Shown: positions 1 through 6,521 of the stretch, in pieces | Layout: each line of letters begins with the position of its first letter | How positions within the stretch are numbered: the stretch's first letter is position 1 | NCBI GenBank assembly: GCA_027593305.1 | Contig: JAQCJA010000166.1 | Location: forward strand, 1-8,607 | DNA: 8,607 bases | From: a bacterium | GTDB lineage: Bacteria > Latescibacterota > UBA2968 > UBA8231 | Reading direction: 5' to 3' | Made by a program: the position numbers and the translations under genes | Notes under the pieces: generated by a model | What the model was told of the DNA's origin: nothing | Databases searched by the model: none | What the model saw: the letters and a program-made list of their open reading frames with translations, nothing else

Positions 1-21
1 ACGCTCGACCAGACGTCATGA
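1..21 (+). CDS. C-terminal end of an upstream gene (partial, cut by window edge)
   Basis: Reading frame 1 is open from the window edge and ends at a TGA at 19-21, giving the last six residues TLDQTS. The stop overlaps the ATG at 18 as ATGA, the usual arrangement for translationally coupled genes. This is the only reason to think the frame is real. Nothing can be said about the product. It suggests that the operon begins further upstream than this window. Confidence 0.4.
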   Translation, partial: TLDQTS

Positions 22-494
22 GTACAACGATAGATGACGTGGCGCTGGGCCAGCGCCCGGAGCATGACTCCAGGGCTGCCGCCAGCGTGCAGCAGTGTGT
101 CTGGTCCTGTCACCCGTTGCGCGAAGAACCGCCCATGAAGTCGGTGGCACTGGGCCTTGCCATCGTCGGTTCGGCGGCGGTCATGACGACAAGTCTTGGC
201 AACGTGGTCTATGGCGTCATCGCCGCGGTCGTGCTGATCGGCGCCACAATGGGTTATCTGTGGCCGACGCGGTTCATCCTCGACACGCACGGTGCGGCGT
301 GGAAACAGTTGTTCTGGCGGCGGCGATCGTGGTCGACCTTTCGACGGGCCGAACGCCATGCGGACGGAATTTTCCTGAGCCCCTTCCGCCGGCGGAGCCG
401 TCTGGATGCGTACCGCGGTCTGTTCCTGCGCTTTGGTACGGGTGCGGATGTGGCGCGGATCGATGCTCTGATCAGAATCCATGTTCCGCACTGA
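18..494 (+). CDS. Small two-helix membrane protein with PH-like C-terminal region
   Basis: This is a 158-residue protein of unknown function. Residues about 41-58 and 62-82 are hydrophobic and probably form two membrane helices joined by a tight turn. The rest (about 83-155) is basic and beta-like, with W-x-x-F-R-R at 105-110, D-G-I-F-L-S-P-F at 116-123 and R-G-L-F-L-R-F at 133-139. That layout, two helices then a small beta domain, resembles bacterial PH-like membrane proteins. The start is uncertain. ATG 18 is chosen because it overlaps the upstream stop as ATGA, but it has no visible Shine-Dalgarno. GTG 39, GTG 87 and ATG 135 are in frame. The W-S-x-H-P-L-R-E-E-P stretch (29-38) looks like conserved coding sequence, which argues against ATG 135. 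The gene overlaps the next one by 14 bases, so the two are probably co-translated. The function is not recognised. Confidence 0.7.
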   Translation: MSTTIDDVALGQRPEHDSRAAASVQQCVWSCHPLREEPPMKSVALGLAIVGSAAVMTTSLGNVVYGVIAAVVLIGATMGYLWPTRFILDTHGAAWKQLFWRRRSWSTFRRAERHADGIFLSPFRRRSRLDAYRGLFLRFGTGADVARIDALIRIHVPH

Positions 495-813
495 AGGCTG
501 GCGCGCCGGTCTGGCCCACGCCTTCGCGCTGGATTCAGGGGTGGAATTCACCCTCGAGGAGCGTGATCTGGTGGAGCGGTTGTGCCGAATTGTTGTCGGA
601 CGAAAGCTTTCGGCTCCCGCCTTGATGGCCCTTGAGAGCGCCCGCCCCCTGTCCTTCATGGGCAGTCAGATCCTGGCGTTCTTCGGCCCGATCGCCAGCG
701 TCGCCTTCTCGCGCCAGGACACCGAGCGCCTGATTGGTATCCTCGAGAGACGTCACAGCCTGGACCTGATCATCGACACGATCCACCGACAGGAAGACGA
801 GCGCCTTGAGTAA
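481..813 (+). CDS. Conserved hypothetical soluble protein, helical, 110 residues
   Basis: I do not recognise a named domain. The protein has no signal peptide. Most of it looks alpha-helical and amphipathic: helices near 24-40, 46-54, 78-90 and 92-104. A moderately hydrophobic stretch at 58-76 (around F-M-G-S-Q-I-L-A-F-F-G-P) is too short and mixed to be called a membrane helix with confidence. It starts 14 bases before the end of the PH-like gene and its stop lies 8 bases inside the GlmL-like gene, so it sits tightly between a membrane protein and an ATPase. That placement suggests a small partner or adaptor for one of them, which is inference only. It is the same in-frame reading expected of a real gene, because both neighbours are locked to it by overlaps. 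Confidence 0.75.
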   Translation: MFRTEGWRAGLAHAFALDSGVEFTLEERDLVERLCRIVVGRKLSAPALMALESARPLSFMGSQILAFFGPIASVAFSRQDTERLIGILERRHSLDLIIDTIHRQEDERLE

Positions 814-2653
814 ACTGGATGTCGTCATCGCCACCGACTGCGGCAGCACAACGACCAAAGCCATTCTCATTGAGCGGCAGGGCGACATCTACCGCCAGAC
901 GTGCCGCGGCGAGGCGCCGACTACGGTCGAGGCCCCCTTCGAGGATGTGACCCGTGGCGTGCTGAATGCCATTCAGGAGATCGAGGAGTTGTCCGGACGA
1001 CAGATTCTCGACGGCGAACGGATCATCACGCCCGCAGAAGGCAACCGCGGCGTTGACATCTACATCTCAACGTCAAGCGCCGGTGGGGGTCTGCAGATGA
1101 TGGTCGCCGGCGTTGTTGGATCCATGACGGGTGAGAGTGCCCAACGATGCGCCCTGGGCGCAGGAGCCATCGTGATGGATGTGCTTGCCGCCAATGACGG
1201 TCGCCTGCCACACGAGAAGATCGAGCGGATCCGGCACTTGCGCCCCGACATGGTCCTGCTGTCTGGCGGTACGGACGGCGGCACCATTTCGCATGTTGTT
1301 GAATTGGCCGAATACATTGCCGCCGCCGACCCACGACCCCGTTTTGGCACAGGCTTTGAACTGCCGGTGATTTTCGCTGGCAATCGAGACGCCCAATCGG
1401 AGGTCGAACGTGTCCTGGGCAGCAAGACCGCCCTGCACCTGACGGAGAACATCCGGCCCGTGCTGGAACGTGAGAACCTGGGGCCGGCCCGTCACGTCAT
1501 TCACGATCTGTTTCTCGAACACGTCATGGCCCAGGCACCGGGATACCGCGAACTCATGGCCTGGACGGGGGCACCGATCATGCCGACACCGGCAGCCGTC
1601 GGGCAGATCATGCAGACCATCGCTCGGCGGCAGGGCATCAACGTTCTCGGTGTTGATATCGGCGGTGCCACAACGGATGTCTTCAGCGTGTTCACAGTGA
1701 TCGGCGACGATGGCGTGTCTGCCGAACCGGTGTTCAATCGCACCGTCAGTGCCAACCTCGGCATGTCCTACAGCATCTCCAACGTGCTTGCCGAGGCGAC
1801 GATGCCCAACGTGGTACGCTGGTTGCCCGTCGATATCGACGAGGCCGATCTGCGTGACCGCATCAAGAACAAGATGATCCGGCCAACAACCATCCCACAC
1901 ATGCTGGAGGAACTGCAGATCGAGCACGCCGTTGCGCGCGAGGCGTTGCGTCTGGCTCTCGTCCAACACCGGGAACTGGCCGTTGGTCTCAAGGGCGTGC
2001 AGACGGAACGGACGCTATCGGACGCTTTTGAGCAGAGCGGCAGCGGCGACAGCCTGATCGATATGATGTCTCTGGACCTGCTCGTGGGCAGCGGCGGCGT
2101 CCTGTCGCACGCGCCGCGACGGTCACAGACAGCGGCCATGCTTATCGACGCCTTCCAACCGGAAGGTGTTACCCAGTTGGCAGTGGACAGCATCTTCATG
2201 ATGCCACACCTCGGCGTGCTCGCCTCCGTCGACGAGAAGGCCGCCACCGACGTGTTCGAGCGTGACTGTATCGTCTATCTGGGCACTTGTGTCGCCCCTG
2301 TGGGTGATGGCAAGGTGAAGGCCGGTGAACCTTGCGCGACGTACGAATTGACCATCGATGGTGCAGCAGGGGGCGCTACGCGGGGCGCTCTTGGTTATGG
2401 GGCTCTCGATCTGATCCCCCTGGCCGAAGGAGTTGAAGCTGACCTGATCCTGCGACCCAATCGCGGCTGGAACGTGGGCGCCGGTGCCGGTCAGGAGCTT
2501 CGTACCCGCGTGCGGGGCGGCGTGGTGGGACTGGTTCTCGATGGCCGCGGACGTCCCCTGGACATCCCGGAGGATCTCGAAGCCCGTCGTCGATCGCTGA
2601 CTGCCTGGAATCAGGCACTCGAACTCTACGATGATTCCGGCGAGGAGGCCTGA
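806..2653 (+). CDS. GlmL/MutL-family ASKHA ATPase ('glutamate mutase L'-like)
   Basis: This is a 615-residue member of the GlmL/MutL family (unrelated to mismatch-repair MutL), in the actin/Hsp70/sugar-kinase ATPase superfamily. The nucleotide-binding signatures are in the expected order: phosphate-1 loop D-C-G-S-T-T-T-K at 11-18; S-G-G-T-D-G-G at 153-159; phosphate-2 loop G-V-D-I-G-G-A-T-T-D-V at 282-292; and an adenosine-type loop V-G-S-G-G-V-L-S-H-A-P at 427-437. It has no signal peptide or membrane helix, so it is cytoplasmic. Clostridial MutL is roughly 460 residues; the part after about 480 is an extra C-terminal region with turns such as D-G-K-V-K-A-G-E. Classical GlmL is encoded with glutamate mutase subunits and is thought to act as a chaperone or reactivator. 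No such genes are here, so a mutase role is doubtful and no gene symbol is given. The start is TTG 806, overlapping the upstream stop by 8 bases, with AGGA at 791-794. Its downstream neighbour starts one base after its stop. Confidence 0.93.
   Translation: MSKLDVVIATDCGSTTTKAILIERQGDIYRQTCRGEAPTTVEAPFEDVTRGVLNAIQEIEELSGRQILDGERIITPAEGNRGVDIYISTSSAGGGLQMMVAGVVGSMTGESAQRCALGAGAIVMDVLAANDGRLPHEKIERIRHLRPDMVLLSGGTDGGTISHVVELAEYIAAADPRPRFGTGFELPVIFAGNRDAQSEVERVLGSKTALHLTENIRPVLERENLGPARHVIHDLFLEHVMAQAPGYRELMAWTGAPIMPTPAAVGQIMQTIARRQGINVLGVDIGGATTDVFSVFTVIGDDGVSAEPVFNRTVSANLGMSYSISNVLAEATMPNVVRWLPVDIDEADLRDRIKNKMIRPTTIPHMLEELQIEHAVAREALRLALVQHRELAVGLKGVQTERTLSDAFEQSGSGDSLIDMMSLDLLVGSGGVLSHAPRRSQTAAMLIDAFQPEGVTQLAVDSIFMMPHLGVLASVDEKAATDVFERDCIVYLGTCVAPVGDGKVKAGEPCATYELTIDGAAGGATRGALGYGALDLIPLAEGVEADLILRPNRGWNVGAGAGQELRTRVRGGVVGLVLDGRGRPLDIPEDLEARRRSLTAWNQALELYDDSGEEA
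2642..2648 (+). promoter_or_regulatory. Ribosome binding site of the BSH/KOW gene
   Basis: GAGGAGG lies six bases before ATG 2655, inside the last codons of the ATPase gene. It decides the start against the in-frame ATG at 2631. Confidence 0.75.
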
Positions 2654-2654
2654 T

Positions 2655-3782
2655 ATGGCGCACGCTTACACACCGGGCCTGCGCGTGACACCGTACACGG
2701 TACTGCGCCGATCCCGGCGGTTGCCGATGAAAGGCCTCGTGCTGGCCCGGGTGGGTGAAACCGTGCACCGGGAACAAGTTGTGGCTCGCACGGAACTTCC
2801 GGGCAACGTCCGTACGATGAACGTCGTCAACCGTCTCGGGATTGCTGCCGACGAACTGCACACCTTCATGCTCAAGAAAGAGGGTGATTCCGTGCAGAAG
2901 GGCGAGGCAATCGCCGCGTCCCGGCCGCTCATCAAGTGGTTCAAGACGACCGTGGAAGCCGAGGTCGATGGCGTGGTGGAGAGCATCTCCGCCGTAACCG
3001 GCCAGGTGTTGCTGCGCGAACCGCCGCTACCGGTAGAAGTCCTGGCCTACGTGGATGGCAGCATCGTCGAAGTGCTCGCCGACGAAGGGGTGGTGGTCGA
3101 GACGCGCGGCGCCTTTGTGCAGGGCATTTTCGGTGTCGGTGGCGAAGCCTATGGGCCGCTGCATGTACTGAGTGATGCGCCGGGACAGGATCTGACAGTG
3201 GAAATGATCGATGCCGGGTGCGCAGGACGCACCATCGTCGGCACCGGACTGGTGACACACGCCGTCATCGACAAAGCCCGACAGGTGGGTGCAGCGGGCA
3301 TCATCGGTGGCGGGATGCACGACAGCGACCTGCGAATTCTGCTCGGATATGATCTTGGCGTCGCCATTACCGGAGCCGAAGACATCGGCTTGACGGTGAT
3401 CGTCACGGAGGGTTTCGGCAGGATCGCCATGGCCCGCCGAACCTTCGATATCCTTCGTGCCTGCCACGGGCGCCAGGCATCGCTCTCCGGAGCCACCCAG
3501 ATCCGTGCGGGTGTCATGCGTCCGGAGATCATCGTGCCGGATCTGGGGGGCGCCCCCCCGATTGCGGAGAAGGACGCCACACACGGCGAAGGCATGCGTG
3601 AGGGTGATCCCCTGCGTGTGATCCGGGCGCCATATTTCGGTCACATCGGCAAGGTGGGGAGACTGATTGCCGAACTGCAGAAGGTGGAGTCCGGCGCCAG
3701 CGTTCGTGTCCTGGAAGTGGAGTTCGAAGATAGTTCGCGCGCTGTGGTGCCGAGAGCCAACGTCGAGTTGATCGAGGAGTGA
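2655..3782 (+). CDS. Barrel-sandwich (lipoyl-like) and KOW-like domain protein
   Basis: This is a 375-residue cytoplasmic protein without signal peptide or membrane helices. The region about 30-150 reads like repeated barrel-sandwich hybrid segments: G-D-S-V-Q-K-G-E-A-I-A at 77-87, then V-D-G-V-V-E-S-I-S at 104-112 and T-G-Q-V-L-L at 115-120, with V-D-G-S-I-V-E-V at 133-140. Lipoyl and biotinyl carriers carry a modifiable lysine at the hairpin turn. Here the turn reads V-E-A-E-V-D-G, so it cannot be a normal carrier and resembles the structural versions seen in RnfC/NqrA or RNA polymerase. The middle (185-290) is glycine-rich, possibly alpha/beta, with G-I-I-G-G-G-M-H-D-S at 215-224. The C-terminus (about 320-374) has the glycine and beta spacing of a KOW domain, ending A-N-V-E-L-I. 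ATG 2655 is chosen for GAGGAGG six bases upstream. It lies one base after the ATPase stop, so the two products probably act together. Confidence 0.88.
   Translation: MAHAYTPGLRVTPYTVLRRSRRLPMKGLVLARVGETVHREQVVARTELPGNVRTMNVVNRLGIAADELHTFMLKKEGDSVQKGEAIAASRPLIKWFKTTVEAEVDGVVESISAVTGQVLLREPPLPVEVLAYVDGSIVEVLADEGVVVETRGAFVQGIFGVGGEAYGPLHVLSDAPGQDLTVEMIDAGCAGRTIVGTGLVTHAVIDKARQVGAAGIIGGGMHDSDLRILLGYDLGVAITGAEDIGLTVIVTEGFGRIAMARRTFDILRACHGRQASLSGATQIRAGVMRPEIIVPDLGGAPPIAEKDATHGEGMREGDPLRVIRAPYFGHIGKVGRLIAELQKVESGASVRVLEVEFEDSSRAVVPRANVELIEE
3545..3558. repeat. 14-base perfect GC palindrome inside a coding region
   Basis: GGGGGGCGCCCCCC encodes L-G-G-A-P-P in the BSH/KOW protein and is flanked by one more C. 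It is a G-run/C-run hairpin that could cause replication or sequencing slippage. The frame is intact, and I see no regulatory role. Confidence 0.5.
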
Positions 3783-3795
3783 GTGTCCATCGGGC

Positions 3796-3801
3796 AAGGA
3801 G
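3796..3801 (+). promoter_or_regulatory. Ribosome binding site deciding a TTG start
   Basis: AAGGAG is followed by seven bases and then TTG 3809. It supports the TTG over GTG 3779, and the protein then begins with a proper signal peptide. Confidence 0.75.
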
Positions 3802-3808
3802 AGACGGC

Positions 3809-5011
3809 TTGAGTAAGATTGCGTCTTGGATCACGGTTACCGTCATGGCGCTGCACGTGGCTGCGGGTGCAGCGATGCCGCTCGCGATTGAGGTGTACGA
3901 TACGCCGAATGACGCCGGTGGCAGCCTGACCCTGACCTGGTCGCGCGCTGTTGCAGGTGCATCCTCCTGGTACAGCGTCTATGTGGCAACGGCGGCCGAC
4001 GGACCTTTCCGATTGGCAACAACGACGGCTACACCGGGATTGAAGTCGGCCGAACCGGGTTTGTTTGGCTATGACGACGACAACGACGGGTACCACGTCC
4101 TCCATATATCCGACTATGCCACAGGCAACGGGGAAGAACGAGAGTCACTGAAGGACGGCACCACGTACTTCGTCCGGCTCGGAGTCCAGACCGCCGCCGG
4201 AGAAGTCGTCGGGGCGGCCCTGTCCGCGACGCCGCGCGGGAACTTGTTCAATACCTCCAAGTGGAACAACCTCATTCTCGGCATCGGCCTGTCCTTCGTG
4301 ATCCTGTTATACATCTCCATGGCGCGCCGGAAAGACCTGTTCATCCGGCGCATCGCCGGACTGGAGGCGCTTGACGAAGCCCTGGGCCGGGCGACGGAGA
4401 TGGGCAAGTCGGTTCTTTTTGTCCACGGCCTCAAGGGCATGGACCAGATCCCCACGATCGCCGCTGTCAGCATCCTCGGTCGCGTCGCCCAGCGGACCGC
4501 ACGCTTCGACACGGACCTGCGCGTCGCCAATGTCGATCCCGTGGTCATGTCGGTAAGCCAGGAGGTGGTCAAGGAAGCCTACCTGCAGGAAGGCCGTCCT
4601 GACGCCTACCGCCCTGACAGCGTCTTCATGGCCGCTACCGAGCAGTTCTCCTATGCTGCCGCCGTCGAAGGCATCATGGTTCGCGACCGGCCGGCGGCAC
4701 ACATACTGATGGGGTATTTCTATGCCGAGTCGCTGTTGCTGACCGAAACGGGCAGCACCACGGGGGCCATCCAGATTGCCGGCACGGACTCCTATACCCA
4801 GTTGCCGTTTTTTGTGACCACCTGTGACTACACCCTGATGGGTGAAGAGCTTTACGCGGCCAGCGCCTACCTCTCCAGGGAGCCGAAGTTGCTGGGCAGC
4901 CTGAAGGGTCAGGACGTCGGCAAGGCCCTGATCATTGGGCTCCTCGTCGTTGGTACCGTCCTGGCAACCTTCGGTGTCGATACGCTCACCCACCTGTTCG
5001 CCGCCCTCTAG
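3809..5011 (+). CDS. FN3-like and DUF6754-like membrane protein
   Basis: This is a 400-residue protein read from TTG 3809, chosen because AAGGAG ends seven bases before it and the N-terminus then becomes a clean signal peptide (hydrophobic 4-18, A-G-A cleavage site at 19-21). A GTG at 3779 in the same frame would add ten residues and overlap the previous stop, but spoils the signal. Residues about 27-143 form a fibronectin-III-like domain (D-T-P-N-D-A-G-G-S-L at 31-40, then L-T-W-S and Y-S-V-Y-V). It carries a D-D-D-N-D-G loop at 89-94 that fits a DxDxDG calcium-binding pattern. A membrane helix follows at 153-170, then M-A-R-R-K, so the large domain at 171-371 is cytoplasmic by the positive-inside rule. 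A second helix is at 373-390. From memory the 171-390 part resembles DUF6754; this was not searched. Function is unknown. It sits 26 bases after the BSH/KOW gene and 13 before the next membrane gene. Confidence 0.87.
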   Translation: MSKIASWITVTVMALHVAAGAAMPLAIEVYDTPNDAGGSLTLTWSRAVAGASSWYSVYVATAADGPFRLATTTATPGLKSAEPGLFGYDDDNDGYHVLHISDYATGNGEERESLKDGTTYFVRLGVQTAAGEVVGAALSATPRGNLFNTSKWNNLILGIGLSFVILLYISMARRKDLFIRRIAGLEALDEALGRATEMGKSVLFVHGLKGMDQIPTIAAVSILGRVAQRTARFDTDLRVANVDPVVMSVSQEVVKEAYLQEGRPDAYRPDSVFMAATEQFSYAAAVEGIMVRDRPAAHILMGYFYAESLLLTETGSTTGAIQIAGTDSYTQLPFFVTTCDYTLMGEELYAASAYLSREPKLLGSLKGQDVGKALIIGLLVVGTVLATFGVDTLTHLFAAL

Positions 5012-5013
5012 CC

Positions 5014-5018
5014 AGGAG
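5014..5018 (+). promoter_or_regulatory. Ribosome binding site of the six-helix membrane gene
   Basis: AGGAG lies six bases before ATG 5025 and decides the start. The surrounding nine bases AGGAGAGAC are the same as at the TTG 3809 site. Confidence 0.7.
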
Positions 5019-5024
5019 AGACCG

Positions 5025-5678
5025 ATGCTGTTTCTGACACGCACCCTGCCCTTCCTCTTCTGCTTCGTCTTCGGCATGACCGGCTGGGTGATCTACTATG
5101 TTCCGCACGAGTGGGCGCAGACCGTTGAACGCGAGATTGCTCTGTGGCTGCGCCTGGTCTACGCCTTTGCGTACTTCCTGGGGCTCTTCAGCCTTCTCAG
5201 TCTGCACTGGTCAAAAATCCGCCAGCGGCAGGCAGGTTGGGCGTATAGCCTCATCGTCTACATCAGCTTCGGTGTGATGACACTTTTTGTCGTCTACAAT
5301 GATGGCCATGGGCCTTTTGCGGCCCAGGCGACGACGGGCCCCTATCAGTGGATGTTCACCAGTGTTCACGTCGCCAGCTCGGCGACGATGTTCTCGATGC
5401 TCGCTTTCTTCATCTCTTCCGCCGCCTACCGCACCTTCCGGGCGCGCACTCCAGAAGCTGCGATCCTTCTGGTATCGGCGATCATCGTCATGCTCGGCCG
5501 CGTACCCATCGGGGCGTATATCTCTGACATCATCCCGGACACGATGCAGTGGCTCATGTCGGTCCCCAACATGGCGGCCAAACGTGGCATCCTTCTCGGC
5601 GTAAGCCTGGGCGCCATTGCAACATCGTTGCGCATCATCTTCGGCATCGAGCGCTCCTACCTTGGCGGAGGTGACTGA
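5025..5678 (+). CDS. Six-helix integral membrane protein, conserved hypothetical
   Basis: This is a 217-residue inner-membrane protein with no family I can name. Hydrophobic segments lie near 5-25, 41-61, 72-91, 108-131, 144-167 and 187-206. Basic residues in the loops K-I-R-Q-R-Q (64-69) and R-T-F-R-A-R (136-141) fit a topology with both ends in the cytoplasm. The outside loops are short and polar, for example Y-N-D-G-H-G-P-F (91-98). A stretch L-G-R-V-P-I-G-A-Y-I-S (157-167) in and after helix five is a likely conserved element. ATG 5025 is preferred over an upstream in-frame ATG at 4935, which would overlap the previous gene by 77 bases and add a non-hydrophobic tail; AGGAG at 5014-5018 supports 5025. 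The stop shares one base with the next start (TGATG), so translation of the two is probably coupled. Confidence 0.88.
   Translation: MLFLTRTLPFLFCFVFGMTGWVIYYVPHEWAQTVEREIALWLRLVYAFAYFLGLFSLLSLHWSKIRQRQAGWAYSLIVYISFGVMTLFVVYNDGHGPFAAQATTGPYQWMFTSVHVASSATMFSMLAFFISSAAYRTFRARTPEAAILLVSAIIVMLGRVPIGAYISDIIPDTMQWLMSVPNMAAKRGILLGVSLGAIATSLRIIFGIERSYLGGGD
5667..5674 (+). promoter_or_regulatory. Strong ribosome binding site of the alpha/beta membrane gene
   Basis: GGAGGTGA is complementary to the usual 16S rRNA 3' end over its whole length. It lies in the last codons of the preceding gene, which ends in the overlapping TGATG. This suggests high and coupled translation of the 5678 gene. Confidence 0.7.
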
Positions 5679-6508
5679 TGGATCGTCTGCTCAACATCGA
5701 TCGGCGCATCATTTTCATTTTTGTGCTCCTTGGAGTCGCCATTCCCCTGCTGATCGATATCCATCTGCCGATCAAGCCGACGCCGACGGTGCGTGCCGTC
5801 TACGATGAGATCGAGCGGGTCAGCATCGAGGATCCAGATCGACCCGTGCTCGTCAGCTTCTCGTACGGCGCCAGCACGATGCCTGAAATGGAGCCCATGA
5901 CGCGATCGATACTGCACCATCTGTTCAGTCGAGGACGCAAGGTGGTCGGCATCTGCCTGTGGCCCGAAGCAGTCGGTCTGGCGCAACCGATCATGGACGA
6001 GTTGGCTGCCGAATTCGGCATGAAGTACGGCACCGACTATGCTTTCCTGGGCTACAAGCCGGGTGCCCAGGCGGTGGTGTTGAATCTCGGGCAAAGCATG
6101 GCGGGCACCTTCCCTTTCGATACGGCAGGGACCCCGGTAGGGGATCTGCCAATCCTGGCAAAGGTGCAGAATCTGAAGGACTTCTCCTTCGTCTTTGACT
6201 TCGCTGCCGGTGATTCGATGGAATTCTGGTGGATCCCCTATGGCCAGGAGAAGCACCGTTTCCCCTTTGCCGGGGGGTGCACGGCTGTTATGGCCCCCGA
6301 CCTCTATCCGTTTCTGCAGTCCAGACAACTCGTCGGCCTGCTCGGCGGCCTGGCTGGTGCCGCCGAGTATGAAGCCCTGATCGGTGTGTCAGGCAGCGCC
6401 ACGTCCGGCATGGAGCCGCAATCGGTGACACACGTCATCATCATCCTGTTCATCCTCCTCGGCAACACGGTCTACTTCACGACCCGGCGCCGCGGCGGCA
6501 AGGCGTAG
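5678..6508 (+). CDS. Bitopic-pair membrane protein with extracytoplasmic alpha/beta domain
   Basis: This is a 276-residue protein. It has one hydrophobic helix near each end (about 10-30 and 250-268), flanked by basic residues on the outer side of both (D-R-R at 8-10; T-R-R-R at 269-272). Both ends should therefore be cytoplasmic and the roughly 220 residues between them outside the inner membrane. That domain alternates strands and helices: R-P-V-L-V-S-F-S-Y-G at 55-64, a helix at 71-85, K-V-V-G-I-C-L-W-P-E at 88-97, a helix at 101-114, and Q-A-V-V-L-N-L-G at 131-138. This suggests a three-layer alpha/beta fold. It also has aromatic and glycine-rich parts (F-W-W-I-P-Y-G at 183-189). No catalytic motif is convincing and I do not recognise the family. 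GGAGGTGA at 5667-5674 is a near-perfect Shine-Dalgarno for ATG 5678, inside the end of the previous gene. Confidence 0.88.
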   Translation: MDRLLNIDRRIIFIFVLLGVAIPLLIDIHLPIKPTPTVRAVYDEIERVSIEDPDRPVLVSFSYGASTMPEMEPMTRSILHHLFSRGRKVVGICLWPEAVGLAQPIMDELAAEFGMKYGTDYAFLGYKPGAQAVVLNLGQSMAGTFPFDTAGTPVGDLPILAKVQNLKDFSFVFDFAAGDSMEFWWIPYGQEKHRFPFAGGCTAVMAPDLYPFLQSRQLVGLLGGLAGAAEYEALIGVSGSATSGMEPQSVTHVIIILFILLGNTVYFTTRRRGGKA

Positions 6509-6521
6509 GAGGGCAGCCATC

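Noticed and set aside
95..625. A 176-codon + strand frame overlapping the two small genes
   Set aside because: It is Arg/Cys/Gly-rich, has no start signal, and conflicts with the two frames that are coupled to each other by overlaps.
1073..1969. A 298-codon open frame on the minus strand inside the ATPase gene
   Set aside because: It lies wholly opposite a gene with unmistakable ASKHA motifs, and its translation has no recognisable domain. It is a product of GC-rich codon bias.
806..2653. Glutamate mutase or another B12-dependent pathway in this window
   Set aside because: Only the GlmL-like ATPase is present. No mutase subunit and no DxHxxG cobalamin motif were seen in any supported gene.
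2655..3782. Biotin or lipoyl carrier protein
   Set aside because: The barrel turn lacks the lysine that is modified in carriers, and no ligase or carboxylase gene is nearby.
3027..3797. A 256-codon minus-strand open frame opposite the BSH/KOW gene
   Set aside because: It is antisense to a well-supported gene, its composition is His/Arg/Gly-rich and it has no motif or ribosome binding site.
4307..5077. A 256-codon minus-strand open frame opposite the DUF6754-like gene
   Set aside because: It is a shadow of the real + strand gene, which has a signal peptide, membrane helices and a ribosome binding site.
5678..6508. Caspase- or gingipain-like peptidase domain
   Set aside because: His80/His81 and Cys93 are near strands, but the usual H-G and D-x-x-x-x-C patterns around them are missing.
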